This document shows, one piece after another, positions 1 through 10,778 of a stretch of DNA of 64,000 nt. Under the pieces are notes generated by a model. The model was not told the origin of the DNA. It did not search any database and saw only the letters and a program-made list of their open reading frames with translations. Source of the stretch: Coniochaeta sp. PMI_546 (lineage: Eukaryota; Ascomycota; Sordariomycetes; Coniochaetales; Coniochaetaceae); the NCBI GenBank assembly GCA_021432605.1, contig MU271163.1, forward strand, positions 248,001-312,000. Reading direction: 5' to 3'. Every line of letters begins with the position of its first letter. Position 1 is the stretch's first letter. The translations under genes were made by a program, and so were the position numbers.

Positions 1-1497
1 ACTGCACTGAACGGAGCTGAGAGGAACGGCGATTCGACGAATGGTACAGCTAAGAGTGACGGTGTTGCAGTGGACCGCGAGAACAGTATCATTGCGTGTT
101 TGCATTCTATCGATGCCGCGGCGGTCCTCGCCGAAGCTGGGATTGACGAATCTCTGGTTGAAGAAGTCTTGCCCGCAACTGCAATGCAGGTTCACATGTT
201 AAGTGTCTGGCAGAACACGTCCGGCGCCGTCTTTTTCCCGGAATTTGCCTACTCATTTCAAGGTAGCGTCGGCATCGACGCCATACGCTCATCCTGGGTA
301 GCACTCGTTGAGCATCACCCTATCTTGCGGACGTTCTTCGTAGCTACGGCATCACGACGTCTTCCGTTCTTGCAAGTTATCCAACGGTATCGACCAGAGC
401 TTCCGAGTATCATTATTGAGCAAGGCTCGTTGGCCAGTGACATTAGAGGGGTAGCCTTTGGACCCCTTGTCTCATTTCAAGCGATCTGTGTGGGCGATGA
501 CCACTGGCGGCTGAAACTCAAGATACATCATTCCCTATATGACGGCATAAGTCTACCGGCCATGATTGAGAACTTCCAGCAGCTCTGTCAGGGATACAGG
601 TTGCAAAACCCAGATCAAAATCACAGCATATGGAAGAAGTGGCTCTCGTTACAAGTTTCGGAAAGAGTACAGCTCTCTCGGAGGACTTTCTGGACAGAAT
701 ATCTTGAAGGCGTCAAGACATCGCCTTTCCAAGCGCGGACTACTTCATCCTCATCCGTCAACACTCGGACATCGGTCTTCGAGCGCGCAGCATTTAAAGA
801 CACTGCGAAGCTCCAGGCAGTCTGTGCAGCGTCTGGAGTCAGCTTACAGGCGCTCTTCTTTGCCGCATATGCGAAGTTCTTTGCTCAAAGTGCCGGCTGT
901 CAAGATGATATTGTCTTTGGGATGTATCTCGCTAATCGCACTTCGATGGACGGGCTCGATCAACTGCCGTATCCGACGCTGAGCTTGGTTCCACTCCGTG
1001 TTCGTGACTTGAGTCGTGATGTCGTGACTGTTGCAAAGAGCGTTCAAGCCGACCTCTATGAGATCTCCTCTCCAGCTAACGCATCTGTTGGCTTGTGGGA
1101 GATATTCAGTTGGACGGGCCTAAGGATTGACTCCTTTGTCAACTTCTTATCTCTTCCCGATTCGCACAGAACCGATGGCAGAGATGGCCTCAGTCTGACA
1201 GAAGCTTCGGACAATGACGTTGAGGTACAATCTCAGATAAGTTCAGGCCTGACGTCAGAGGATCAACGGTTGCTCGCATCGAACCTAGTGAGAGACGCAT
1301 ATGCGGTAGGCTCTTCACCCTAATACCAAAAGTTGTTACTCACAAGCTGACGTGTTTTGCAGGATGCGGTCGACATAGAGGTGTCAGTGACGGGCAGTTT
1401 GATGAATATCGGTGTTTTCGGACCGACCGAGATGGTAGACTCTGCCGGAGCCACCGAGATTGTGTCTGGAATAGTGCACGCCCTGATGGCGGCTTAG
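1..1497 (+). CDS. NRPS 3' end, terminal condensation domain (siderophore-synthetase-like, partial)
   Basis: The reading frame is already open at base 1, so the gene starts outside the window. Exons <1..1305 and 1363..1497 give 479 visible residues. The intron 1306..1362 (57 bp) is GT-AG and phase 0. After a short Thr/Asn/Gly-rich linker comes a condensation domain that begins near VLPATAMQVHML and carries the catalytic HHxxxDG motif as HHSLYDG at 526..546. Condensation domains join or cyclise hydroxamate-amino-acid units in peptide synthetases. A C-terminal condensation domain with nothing after it is typical of fungal siderophore synthetases of the SidC/NPS2 (ferricrocin) type, and the N-terminal wording of the domain resembles that group; this assignment is from memory and not from a search. 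Another fungal NRPS with a terminal cyclising domain is the alternative. Adenylation and thiolation modules lie to the left and cannot be judged. Confidence 0.8.
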
Positions 1498-1646
1498 GCT
1501 GGTGTTGCAGAATAATTTTCTGGAGTAGAGTACCCGAAACAGACTTGGAATTTGTGCAGCCTCCCGTCTTGCCTACACACGGCCCACAACTCAACAACTC
1601 TGCAAAATCAATTTACAGCCTATCAGTGCTGAGGTCGGGGCTTCGC

Positions 1647-2451
1647 CTATTGGACTCCTGCTCCAGGCTTTTTCCAAGTCTGATCAACATCCTCATGGAG
1701 CTTAGGCACTTCAATATACTCCCTAATCTCCTTCTTCCGCCTCCAGTCACTGCCAAACCGCTTGTCCCGCTCATCCATGGCCTTCGTGTCCAACTGATTC
1801 CAGTCCGTAAAGCTTGTCATGAGCTGTGGCGGGCCGAGAGGCAGCTTGTCGCCCCTGTCGACCTGCCACAAGTGGTAGATCTTGCCGTACAGTGTGATAA
1901 CCTGCTCCATCTCCTTGTTCTCGGCTTTCTCCCACACCGCCTGAGGCACCAAAGCGGAGGGCTGCGGCATGATCAACATGCCCGATTTTACCTCGAATAC
2001 GTGGCTGTGCCACAGCTTGCGCTCTTCAGCGTCGAGACCCTCGTACAGCTTCGGCGTGATCATGTACTCTACGCCAATGAGGCGGGCGTTCGGGCCCGGA
2101 CCGTCGAACAGGATGCACTGCCGTACGTCTGTGAGATGCTGTTAGCATCTTCTGAGATTCCTGTACCTAGACGAAGCGTCGTACCGTCAGTAACATGTGC
2201 GCAGTAGTGATTTGTCTCGACCATCCGTTTAGGATCATCAGCGTAGACGTGGAAAGCATTGAGATGGGCGCAAATGTTTTTGACTGGTGAGAAGTCCTGA
2301 AGAAGACCGTTAGATCACTGTCATTTGCCCGGTGGGTGGGTGTCACAAGCTGAGATGTTACCTGTGTCATTGCTGCTCCGGCCTCGAGCACTCGGCTCTC
2401 CAGAGAGACAGGCTGTTCGCCCGCCACCTCTGGGTTGTGACACGAACTCAT
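1647..2451 (-). CDS. DUF1264 / oil-body-associated protein (OBAP) family
   Basis: Three exons on the minus strand: 2451..2362, 2296..2185 and 2128..1647, giving 227 residues; introns of 65 and 56 bp are GT-AG. Splicing joins the segments with [20 protein letters not shown], then [20 protein letters not shown] and then [20 protein letters not shown], the diagnostic core of DUF1264. The segments [17 protein letters not shown] and [20 protein letters not shown] follow as in plant OBAPs. Length matches the family (about 220-245). Plant members associate with lipid bodies in seeds; the fungal role is not established, and I infer only a possible lipid-droplet or stress link. No signal peptide is visible. 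The gene faces the NRPS convergently and is divergent from the MARVEL gene. Confidence 0.87.
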
Positions 2452-3467
2452 GGCTGGTTTGATTGGCGATTGGGGTTTCAGTTGTTACTGAGGACTATTT
2501 CGCAGCTCTCGAGGAGTAGGTAGCTACATCATGTTCACAGTGAGGTTTTGTTTATTTTAAGGGTGTCGTCTCGTTGATGTGCTCCTCGTGACGTCACAAT
2601 GACTTCCCATGAGCCGCCTTCCATTTGCGACGTCACAACTCCACTGGTCCTAGCCGCCTCTCCGAGCTGGACAGACTCTACATTGAACTCTGAAATAAAC
2701 ATCACCCCTTGTTAATCATGCTCTCCAGGGTCGCGTCCAGCTGAGACAGTTGTAAGGTCGATGGCAAGGCTATGACACTCGAATCGAATCTTCAGCTGCT
2801 CTTGTTCCACTTGCTTTCGCTTATCAGGGGCTGAGAGCGCAAAGCCACAGGCTAGATCTGTCTGGGCCTTAGCGCGCACAGCAGGCCGAACACCGTGCGC
2901 CAAGCATCGTGCAGCCTGTCATTGGTTTGTCGATCAAGCTCCAGCACCCAAGCGGGTCCGTTCTTATTAAAGCAACCATCGCGAAGCAGAAGAATGATTC
3001 GACTCAACAGAGACATCACATTGTGAGTTTTGGGAGCTTGACTTCAGAACCAAATACTGACTCTAGAAAAGAGAGAATAATGAGTGTTTCAGTGCGGAGA
3101 AACAGCTCTTTCCTTCCTCGACGTTTAATTTTACCAAGTGGTAGATGTGCCAAGATCGGGCTCATGGCGCCAGCACGCATGGAAATGTCGGCAAGCAGCC
3201 CGGTCAATTGGATCCCAACGATCCACGATGCGTGCGGCTGAGAACTAGTGGACGACCCAGACCATATTTGGCATGATACGGCGTTGATTCCGCCTCGTCT
3301 AGACGCTTGATGTATTGCCGGGGGGGCTTTTTCCTTGTCCTCAAAGCCCGCCGTGATCCCGATTCCTTCTTCCAGCTCTTCTTCGCACAAGAAACGCAAT
3401 CGCGGCAGCAAAGCTCTCACTAGTATCGACTTCCGTCAGAGGCCAAGCAGTGCAAAGTTCTTTAAAG
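2452..3467. other. Divergent intergenic region with CRE-like pair
   Basis: About 1 kb between the starts of the OBAP-like gene (-) and the MARVEL gene (+). Short open frames here on both strands show no family resemblance and no splice logic. The visible signal is a pair of CRE-like sites listed separately. Confidence 0.6.
2589..2635. promoter_or_regulatory. Pair of CRE/ATF-type sites
   Basis: TGACGTCA at 2589..2596 and CGACGTCA at 2628..2635 share the extended 10-mer GACGTCACAA in the same orientation, 39 bp apart. They sit 138-184 bp upstream of the OBAP-like start codon. TGACGTCA is the known binding site of Atf1/AtfA-type stress bZIP factors. Regulation is inferred from sequence only. 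Confidence 0.45.
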
Positions 3468-4515
3468 ATGACCGAGTTCAAGAGTTCGGCCGGCTACACG
3501 TCGACGACGGGCGGTGATGGCGGCTTGTTCATGGTGCACACCCCGGTGTGGTGCACCGTTGTGCGTGGTTTCCAAGCCTTCTTCGGCTTCATCATCCTCA
3601 TCCTGGCCGGCCTGCTCATTCACGGTCTCGCGCTGGATGCCGTTGTGTTTGCACTCGTTTGCGTACGTTTGACTCTATCCTACTCCTTGCCCCGCCGAAC
3701 TGACTGTGTGCAGGGTCTGTTTTCCATGATCATAGTTACCTATGCCTTGGTATCAGAGAAAGCGCCGAATTGTCGGAACGCATACAATATTTGGGCTATC
3801 CTCTCCCTAGATCTCTTCATGGCCATTCTCTGGCTCTCGTCCATGGGCGCCAACGCCGCTCTACGCGCAGAGTTCACCGTCAAAGTGAACGCCGACTGCT
3901 GGGACGACGGAAGTGCTGTAAACGCTGGACATTGCGTGGTCTCTAGACAGACAAACGGACTGAGCAAACGCGTTGCTGCTGTTGCCGGTCAAGCTGGCTT
4001 GGCAGAGATGAGTGCGGTTGCTGGACTGAGTGCCCTGGAGATGTATGTTTTCGTCCCAACTAGCACCGCTAGTCCAATGCCCTTGATACTAACGCTATGT
4101 GCATCTCAGGCTTCTCTTCATCGCCACGCTGGTTTACAACGGCCACGCATTCCGCATGCACCATCAGGAGAAAAAGGCTCGCGGCGGTGATGTCGGCCAC
4201 ATGGAGATGAAAGGACAGCAAGACCCGGTCATGAACGCACCAAGCCAACAATACGCGCAATACTCAGATCAAAACCAATACTCATCGCAGGTCTACCACC
4301 AGCAGCCGGTCCAGGCACAACAGCAGCCATATGACCCCACGTACTACGAGCAAAAACCGCAACCTGCCGTGTATGCGGTCGCTACGCAGCCACCCCAAGC
4401 TTACGGTGGTGGCGCGTATCCGCAGCAGACATCGGATCAATACCAGCAGCAGACGACGTACAGTGCGCATAGCACCCCCGCACAACAGCAGCAAGCTTAT
4501 CAGCCGCCGCAGTGA
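3468..4515 (+). CDS. MARVEL-like four-pass membrane protein
   Basis: Three exons, 3468..3662, 3714..4042 and 4110..4515, give 309 residues. Introns of 51 and 67 bp are GT-AG, and the frame closes exactly. The start chosen is the ATG at 3468; there is no earlier in-frame ATG. Four hydrophobic segments lie at about residues 26-48, 50-72, 80-105 and 166-184, with a short polar loop (with NADCW) between the third and fourth, the layout of MARVEL-domain proteins of the fungal plasma membrane. The last 110 residues are Gln/Pro/Tyr-rich with many QQ and YxQ units and are probably a disordered cytosolic tail. MARVEL proteins organise membrane domains and trafficking; no enzymatic role is expected. 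The specific partner is unknown. Confidence 0.8.
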
Positions 4516-5834
4516 AGATACCTGGACATCAGTCTGCGGGAGATCTGACCGGATGGGGTGCAGCGAACGATGGTTCTGGAAATGCGTGGGATTCGTGATT
4601 TTGTCGATGTAACTTTTAATTGGGATTTTCGACACTGGTCTTTGCATAGGGTACAACCAAGGATACTAGACGGGATGGGCGGCTAATTCGAGCATCGTTA
4701 CGAACTGCACCTGATTCTTTCTCCATGACGAACGTTTAAGGCGTATGCAAGCTTGCATACAGCACCCAGATCCACCAGGAGTAGGTGAATTCACATCAAA
4801 GTAACCTTATATGTGCCCTGCAATCAGTTCAGACCGACGAAGTCTGACAGTTGACGTCTATTTTTGACAGCCCTGAGGTTTGGATCACGGCTTGCTTCCC
4901 GTATCGACCGGCTGTGGGGTGCAAGAAGTCGGTTCTGGCAAGGTTCGACATCCTCAGCTTCCGCCACCTTGAGACACCTATGTAAAACGAAGTTGATGAC
5001 TGAGGTCATATACATCGGTCTCGTTCCTGCATGAGCATCAAGCGAACAACTGATCATAGTGTTTGTAGACGAACCACGCGACAGCCTCGAATATGTCTCC
5101 GATGCTAGTCGTTCAAGGACACCTACCCGTTCTTTCATCGGCGAAGGGCAAAATCCCTAGCTTAACGCTGTCTCCATCATGATAGTGTCCCAAGAAGATT
5201 GTTGTATCTAATTATGTAGTGCATACCGGCATATAGCGTGGCAAGGGAGCTACGTCAAGTACCATACCCACGGATCTCGTCGTAAAATTGGCGGTCTCCT
5301 GGTGCATCCACGGCCGGAAGGTTTGTTCCCCTGAAGACCCTGTACCTCGATGTCTACATGTAATCATTGTGCGCCTCATCTGTCCGTTCTTAGTCTTGTA
5401 GATCAGCCCTGAAGTCAAAGGGTTCAGTTGTTTTTTCTCGTTTGTGTTGTCGACGTCCGAGGTTTTACTGAAGTATCTGCACCGCATACGCGAGCATGTT
5501 CACACCACGCGTCAGACCGTGCAGACCTAGCAAAGGTAAACCGGCAACTCAGACTTTCAGGATTCCCTCGTATGCTTGTAATGTTCGGATGACAGGGGAC
5601 GGGAGTTCAGACTGAGATATAACACCCCTGATGCCGTTGAACCTGTCAGACTTCCCTCGCTCTCAACGTCCAGTCCAAGTATACATTCGCTCCCACCAGG
5701 TCGACCGCGTGTAAATCCACGATCGTTGCATCCCGCTCGTTTCTCGCTTAGACTATTCGTTTTGAGAAGTCGAACCGTAGATCGAAAAACGTAGCAGGTA
5801 CTACCAAGGCACCAAAGGGCCACTTCCGGTCACG
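4516..5834. other. Intergenic, no gene seen
   Basis: About 1.3 kb between the MARVEL gene and the wall-protein gene. Open frames on the minus strand (for example 4824..5138 and 5557..5823) have no recognisable domain or consistent splice sites. A perfect 18-bp palindrome (4743..4760) is the only structure noted. Confidence 0.6.
4743..4760. repeat. Perfect 18-bp palindrome
   Basis: GTATGCAAGCTTGCATAC reads the same on both strands with no spacer. It lies about 230 bp beyond the MARVEL stop codon. It contains ATGCAA/TTGCAT halves. No function can be assigned. Confidence 0.7.
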
Positions 5835-7766
5835 ATGAAGTCCGCGGCCATCACCTTCCTCTCCGTGGTCGGCTCCGCTGCTGCGCAAGCAGTAACAGCG
5901 CAGATCTCACCATCGGCCCCACCTCCACCTGGCTGTACAGGTAGTTTCAATGGCAACTTCGAGGTCCAAGTTCGGAACCCTCTCGCAAGGAGAGACTCCC
6001 CAATCCAGGTAGTCTATCCCAGCACGTCTATCAAGACATTGGCCGAACCATACCTTGGTAAGCTGACAGGCCGGGCTCCGTAGAAGAAGCATAAGCGTCA
6101 AGATGCCTGTTCCGACGAAGGCATCCTCGTCGCCGCACTGGGCAACGGTATCCTGACAGACTCGCACCAGAGAACGGGATATATCGCCTCCAACTACCAG
6201 CTCCAGTTCGACGCTCCTCCACAGGCTGGCGCCATCTACACCGCCGGCTTCTCGATCTGTGAGAACGACACACTCGCGCTCGGAGGGTCAACCCAATGGT
6301 GGGGCTGCGTATCTGGCAGCTTCTATAACATTTACGACCGGAACTGGGCCCCGCAATGCAACCGCGTCGAGATCGATGTTTTACCCTGTGCTGGCGGTAC
6401 TAGATCTTCGGGCACCTCCTCAGGTGGACCGAGCACGAGCGGAACGGGAGAAGCGACAGCGAGTCCCGCGGCCGTACCGGCTCCTTCCGCAAGTGTCCAT
6501 ATGTGCCAGATCGGGGATGGCAGGTCTCCCTCCAATCGCACAGCATGCAGAGATCAAGCACTAACGCGCAGTATTCACACAGGCCAAGTTCAACACCATG
6601 AATCAGAGTGTCCGAAACCTGAAGAGACGGCTGCGCCCCAAGGTGTTAGCCAGGAGAGCACAGTCAGACAGAGCGCAGGCACACAGACACAAGCCACCTC
6701 GCAGGCTTCTGTCGCTCCGCAGGGCGTGAGTGAGACGGCTCCGGTCAGCCAAAGCACAGACGGGCAAATCGAAGCGACTTCGCAAGCTTCAGCTGCTCCG
6801 CAGAGCGTGCCCGTGAGCCAGAGCAGCGAAGGTCAAATCGAAGCAACATCGCAGGCCACTGCAGCACCGCAGAGTGTGCCCGTGAGCCAGAGCAGCGAAG
6901 GTCAAATCGAAGCGACTTCGCAAGCTACAGCTGTTCCGCAGGGTGTTCCCGTAAGCCAAAGCAGCGAGGGTCAAATCGAAGCGACTTCACAAGCTACGGC
7001 TGCTCCGCAGGGTGTGCCCGTGAGCCAGAGCAGCGAGGGCCAAATTGAGGCAACTTCTCATGCCACCGCAGCACCGCAGGGCGTAAGCGAGGTAGCCCCA
7101 GTTAGCCAGAGTGCCGACGGTCAGATCGAAGCGACTTCACAGGCCTCAGCTGTACCCCAGAGCGTACCCGTAAGCGAGAGTAGCGAGGGCCAGATTGTAG
7201 CTACGTCACAGGCAACAGCAGCTCCGCAAAGTGTACCCATAAGCCAAAGCACGGAGGGTCAAATTGAAGCCACATCGCAGGCCTCCGCTGCCCCTCAAGG
7301 AGTCGAGACGGTGCCCGTCAGTCAGAGCAGCGAAGGACAGATTGAGGCGACATCACAGGCTACAGCCAGGCCTCAAACGGTGGCCGAGACAGAGACCAGA
7401 TCTGAGAACAAGCCAGCAGAGACGAAGTGGCCAGGAGAGGGGTGGAAGCCGAAGGAGTCCAAGTCCGAGGAGTCTCCAAAGCAGAGCAGGACGGAGGAGT
7501 CCGAGGCATCTGCTGCACCCGAGAGCGCAGCGCAAGAGAGCGTCGTCCAGACGAGCTCTGGTGCTTCCACCTTCAGTGTGAATTGGGGTTCGAGGTCCGT
7601 GACTGCCAGCGTCACGCCGGCCTGGCTCGGAGGAGCTGGCGGTGGTGGTAACGGTGGCGCGGTCGCGGGGGGGCGGCTCCTTGGCAATGCCATGGGGAGA
7701 TATCAGATTGATTCAGCCTTTTCTTTTGCCCTAGGTATCATAGGCATGATGTTTTGGGTGTTGTAG
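5835..7766 (+). CDS. PIR-like cell-wall protein with repeat region and probable GPI tail
   Basis: Exon 1 is 5835..6008; intron 6009..6083 (75 bp) has a GCTGAC branch-like site. Exon 2 runs to 7766, giving 618 residues. A second intron, 6524..6571 (48 bp, ends CACTAACGCGCAG), is likely and would give 602 residues without a frame change. Order: signal peptide (residues 1 to about 18); a Cys-rich PIR1-like domain with a Kex2-type KKHKR site and the core TGYIASNYQLQFDAPPQAG; the cysteine spacing CX15CX16CX9C; ten repeats of the form SQSSEGQIEATSQA (6669..7382); a Ser/Glu/Lys-rich stretch; and a hydrophobic C-terminus (FSFALGIIGMMFWVL) suited to GPI attachment. PIR proteins are bound to beta-1,3-glucan through Gln in SQ-x-x-DGQ repeats. 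Here the repeats are SQSSEGQ and the Cys domain precedes them, the reverse of yeast PIRs. Role: structural wall protein. Confidence 0.8.
6669..7382 (+). repeat. In-frame tandem repeat, PIR-type, about ten units
   Basis: One degenerate unit (QSAGTQTQATSQA) is followed by nine good units. Most units are 23 residues (69 bp), with 26-27-residue variants where GVSETAP or GVSEVAP is inserted. Consensus is SQSSEGQIEATSQATAAPQ plus a VPV spacer. The array is coding and keeps the frame, so unit number could vary between strains. Confidence 0.85.
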
Positions 7767-8312
7767 GGCTCAAAGAACATGGAGATTTCAACAGGCACCG
7801 TCGACCCGAATGCAGGTCATCGTAAGCAGAAAGCGACCCCGGAATCAAAGTAGGATAGTTGCTTGCATATTTCTTGAATATTAAGTGAAGGGTTGTTGGG
7901 CAGAAACCCATGAGATTAGATCGTTGGACGCTTCGAGTTTGTATTCTTGTTGATAATGTTCATGCTCACACTAGACATAGGGTATATGATTGACCAGACA
8001 GGTCAGATCTATCAGGCGATTCCTGAACAGTCAATACCACAACGGCAAGAATCATTTTCTGTAGCAATTTATTGGCTACCCTGCGCATGCCATGTGGTGA
8101 CTTTCCAGGTTGTCTTTGTGTGGTCTACATTGCGAGAGTCAGAGCCGCTGGCGGGTCAAACATTCGCCACCTGGCACTAAGCGGCAGCGGGCTGGCAGGC
8201 AAAAGTGACGTCGGTCAGTCACGTAGTTCGTCGATTTCGGGCCATGCTTCTGTTTCCTAACTCAAGCCAGACTCGCGTCTATCCTCACCCCGTTCACTCA
8301 AACACAACGAAG
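7767..8312. other. Intergenic, no gene seen
   Basis: Holds the 3' region of the wall-protein gene and the promoter of the zinc-finger gene. A GTGACGTC element at about 8205 and nearby pyrimidine-rich sequence precede the start codon at 8313. Nothing else is supported. Confidence 0.6.
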
Positions 8313-9227
8313 ATGTCGGAATACTGGAAGTCGACACCGAAATACTGGTGCAAGCACTGTCAAATATACGTGCGCGACAGCAAGCTCGAACGTGCCAACC
8401 ACGAAGCGACCGGAAAGCACCAGAACGCCATCAAGCGATCCCTCCGCGATCTGCACCGAAGTCACGAGAAAGAGGAGCGAGACAAGGACCGTGCTAAGCG
8501 AGAAGTCGAACGTCTGAATGGAGTGGTTTCCGGCTCCAAGTCTGCCACCAGCTTCAAGCCACCCACGTCCGCGAATGTTTCTGGCAGCAGCCAGACGCTG
8601 ACCAAGGAGGAGCAGCAGCGACAGCTAGAGCAGCTAGCCGGGCTCGGCGTCAACATACCTACAGAACTAAGACCTGAGTTGGCTCTGCCTGGAGAGTGGA
8701 CCGTCACATCAACAAGAGTCCTCAAAGACCCAGAACAAGGAGAAGACAATAGGGACTCGGCGAATCCAAGTGCTCGAGCCGCTGGCGTTCGAAAACGCGA
8801 CAGAGAGAAAACAGAAGAGGAGCAGGAAGAGGAGGACGCACTCAAGACTCTATTCAAGAAGCCTAAAAGATGGGGAAGAGAGACAAAGTCCATGCCGACG
8901 GAAGGCGATGATGAACTGGATCAGCTGCTCAGTGGTACCTTAGTTAAATCCAAAAAGGAAGAGGAGGAGGCAGGGAAGGTCAAGCCCGACGTGGACCCTG
9001 AGATCAAGACGGAAGATGGGCAGACACGAGATGGAGGCGCCCCGGAGGACGTCAAGCAAGAAAATGTGCAAGATGCGCCGCCTCTGATAAAGCGCGAGTC
9101 AACGGGTGGTGTTGATGGGCTTCCAAATGACATATTACCCGCCCCTGAGGCCCAGACCGAAGGCGGCGAGGCAAAACCGGCGGTCATCTTCAAGAAGCGA
9201 AAACCAAAGAACGTCCGTCAGCACTGA
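8313..9227 (+). CDS. U1-type zinc-finger protein, WBP4/FBP21-like splicing factor
   Basis: A single-exon gene of 304 residues. The ATG at 8313 opens MSEYWKSTPKYWCKHCQIYV, the usual N-terminus of this family; in-frame codons further upstream do not add family sequence. The matrin/U1-type zinc finger is CKHC then ERANHEATGKH (Cys13 and Cys16 with two His). It is followed by a highly charged helix (about residues 45-70), a Ser-rich linker and an acidic/basic C-terminal half with several KKPKRW- and KKRKPK-like tracts that look like nuclear signals. WBP4/FBP21 joins the spliceosome B complex through this finger. The WW domains of the animal protein are not visible here, as in many fungal relatives. 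Nuclear pre-mRNA splicing is the inferred role. Confidence 0.8.
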   Translation: MSEYWKSTPKYWCKHCQIYVRDSKLERANHEATGKHQNAIKRSLRDLHRSHEKEERDKDRAKREVERLNGVVSGSKSATSFKPPTSANVSGSSQTLTKEEQQRQLEQLAGLGVNIPTELRPELALPGEWTVTSTRVLKDPEQGEDNRDSANPSARAAGVRKRDREKTEEEQEEEDALKTLFKKPKRWGRETKSMPTEGDDELDQLLSGTLVKSKKEEEEAGKVKPDVDPEIKTEDGQTRDGGAPEDVKQENVQDAPPLIKRESTGGVDGLPNDILPAPEAQTEGGEAKPAVIFKKRKPKNVRQH

Positions 9228-10778
9228 ACAGGGGCGGTGGAACGGCTCGCTTTGTTTTTGGCTGTACGACCTGATAGCCTTCGCGAGTTGGTTAACATCG
9301 TCTTAGGCCGGTCGATTCTAAGCAATTCGCCCACGACTTTGCATCGATCAATCACTTCACCATACGGATTCTGAGATACGAACCTAGTCATTCCCTGGGT
9401 CAATTGCCCTTTGGTTTAGGTTCACAACCGTCCTGACATCTTGGTTCGAACATATTACCAAGCTGCCGGTACCGTACAACCTGCCATATGTGATCCAGGG
9501 GTCTTCAGACTACCTCTCCTGGTTATGCAGAAATCACCCGTTTGATCTTTACATGGTCTACGGACGTGTTGGTCACATCTCTCAAGACTACCTCTGATGG
9601 TGACAGCTATGCGCATCACTATTGCCACCAATGTGGCTGCCAAATGCGCGGATCGACCTATCCACAGCACCCCTGTGGCAATCAAACACCATACCCGTTG
9701 TCCCCAGTCTACAAATGCGCGATCGGCTTGACGAGTCGACTCGAACAGCCATGCAAACAAATCGGTCCCGAATGAAACTATAGACCGGTGTCCCTAATAA
9801 CCTTATCTCATTTCAATGTGTTGAAGCTCTCCATGAGACGATATACTCTCGGACGTCGTTTTGGGCGATGCCACAACCACCTCCAGTTTATGTGCCTCAG
9901 GTATCAGTCATCACATCTATGACAGGACGTCGCAAACCTTGACCGTCGGTACGCGCAACTCATTTTGGAATCGTAAAAAAACATCCGTCTCAATCGTGAA
10001 TTTGACAGTTGTCTACTTACTCCGTCTTCGTCCACGCCGCGACACTATAGCCACGGTTCAATCGGTTCAATCAGGTTCCCACCAATCCTAATTTGTCCGT
10101 CGAAAAACTCGCCTGGAACAGGCGTTCAGTGGAATAAGTGTAGACGAAGTTTGGCGCGTAGGCTGTTGTGGAATGCTGCAGTGTGCAAGGAGGTTAATGT
10201 AAAGATACCCACGCAGCCTCACAGGGTTGAGGACTGACAGTAAGGACCAGGCTTGAACTCGGTGAACTCTGGCAGTGTTCTCAAAGCATTGTGACACGCC
10301 CTATTAACCTCCTGGCACACAAGTCCAAAGCAAACCTCATGCAGCCTGCTACCAACAGCCGTCTCGTTATTGGCTCGCCCAGAAAGCATCGACAATACCT
10401 ATCACGGGAACCAGGAATCAACAAGCTGGACCAGGAAACACACAACCTCACAAATTTCTCCGAGATAAAGAGAGTAGCTCCCGGCTCATCATTAGGCTAT
10501 GGCCTTCCCATGTACAGTGGCCTGTTTTACTGTGTGCGACGGTGAACTGGCGAAAGCAGGGCGTATCCGGCATGTCATGCACCACACGCATATCGGTTCC
10601 AAGCATCGAGAGCACAGCCCTCTGCACAAACCCGTTCCAATGTAACAGAATTCGAGCACAACCAACAGACCAACAGGTCAAGGCCCGGACATAGTGCTGT
10701 TAGCACATAAACGTGCTGCCGCGCCTGGCAACGATCCTCTTTGCAAGCAGGGCTCGCTGTCGCTACCCCGTCTGCATC
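9228..10778. other. Intergenic, no gene seen
   Basis: About 1.55 kb without a supportable gene. Short open frames on both strands have no domain or splice logic. GGTTCAAT words near 10060 are not part of a tRNA fold. Confidence 0.6.

Noticed and set aside
1545-2207. 220-codon plus-strand open frame
   Set aside because: It lies antisense to the spliced OBAP-like gene, whose family motifs are clear.
2909-3420. Overlapping open frames of 110 and 134 codons on both strands
   Set aside because: They overlap each other, show no domain, and lie in a divergent promoter region.
6669-7382. Regular repeats suggesting a CRISPR-like or satellite array
   Set aside because: The repeats are coding, in frame, and match PIR-type wall-protein units.
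10055-10080. GGTTCAAT words resembling a tRNA B box
   Set aside because: No acceptor, anticodon or D arm can be folded around them.
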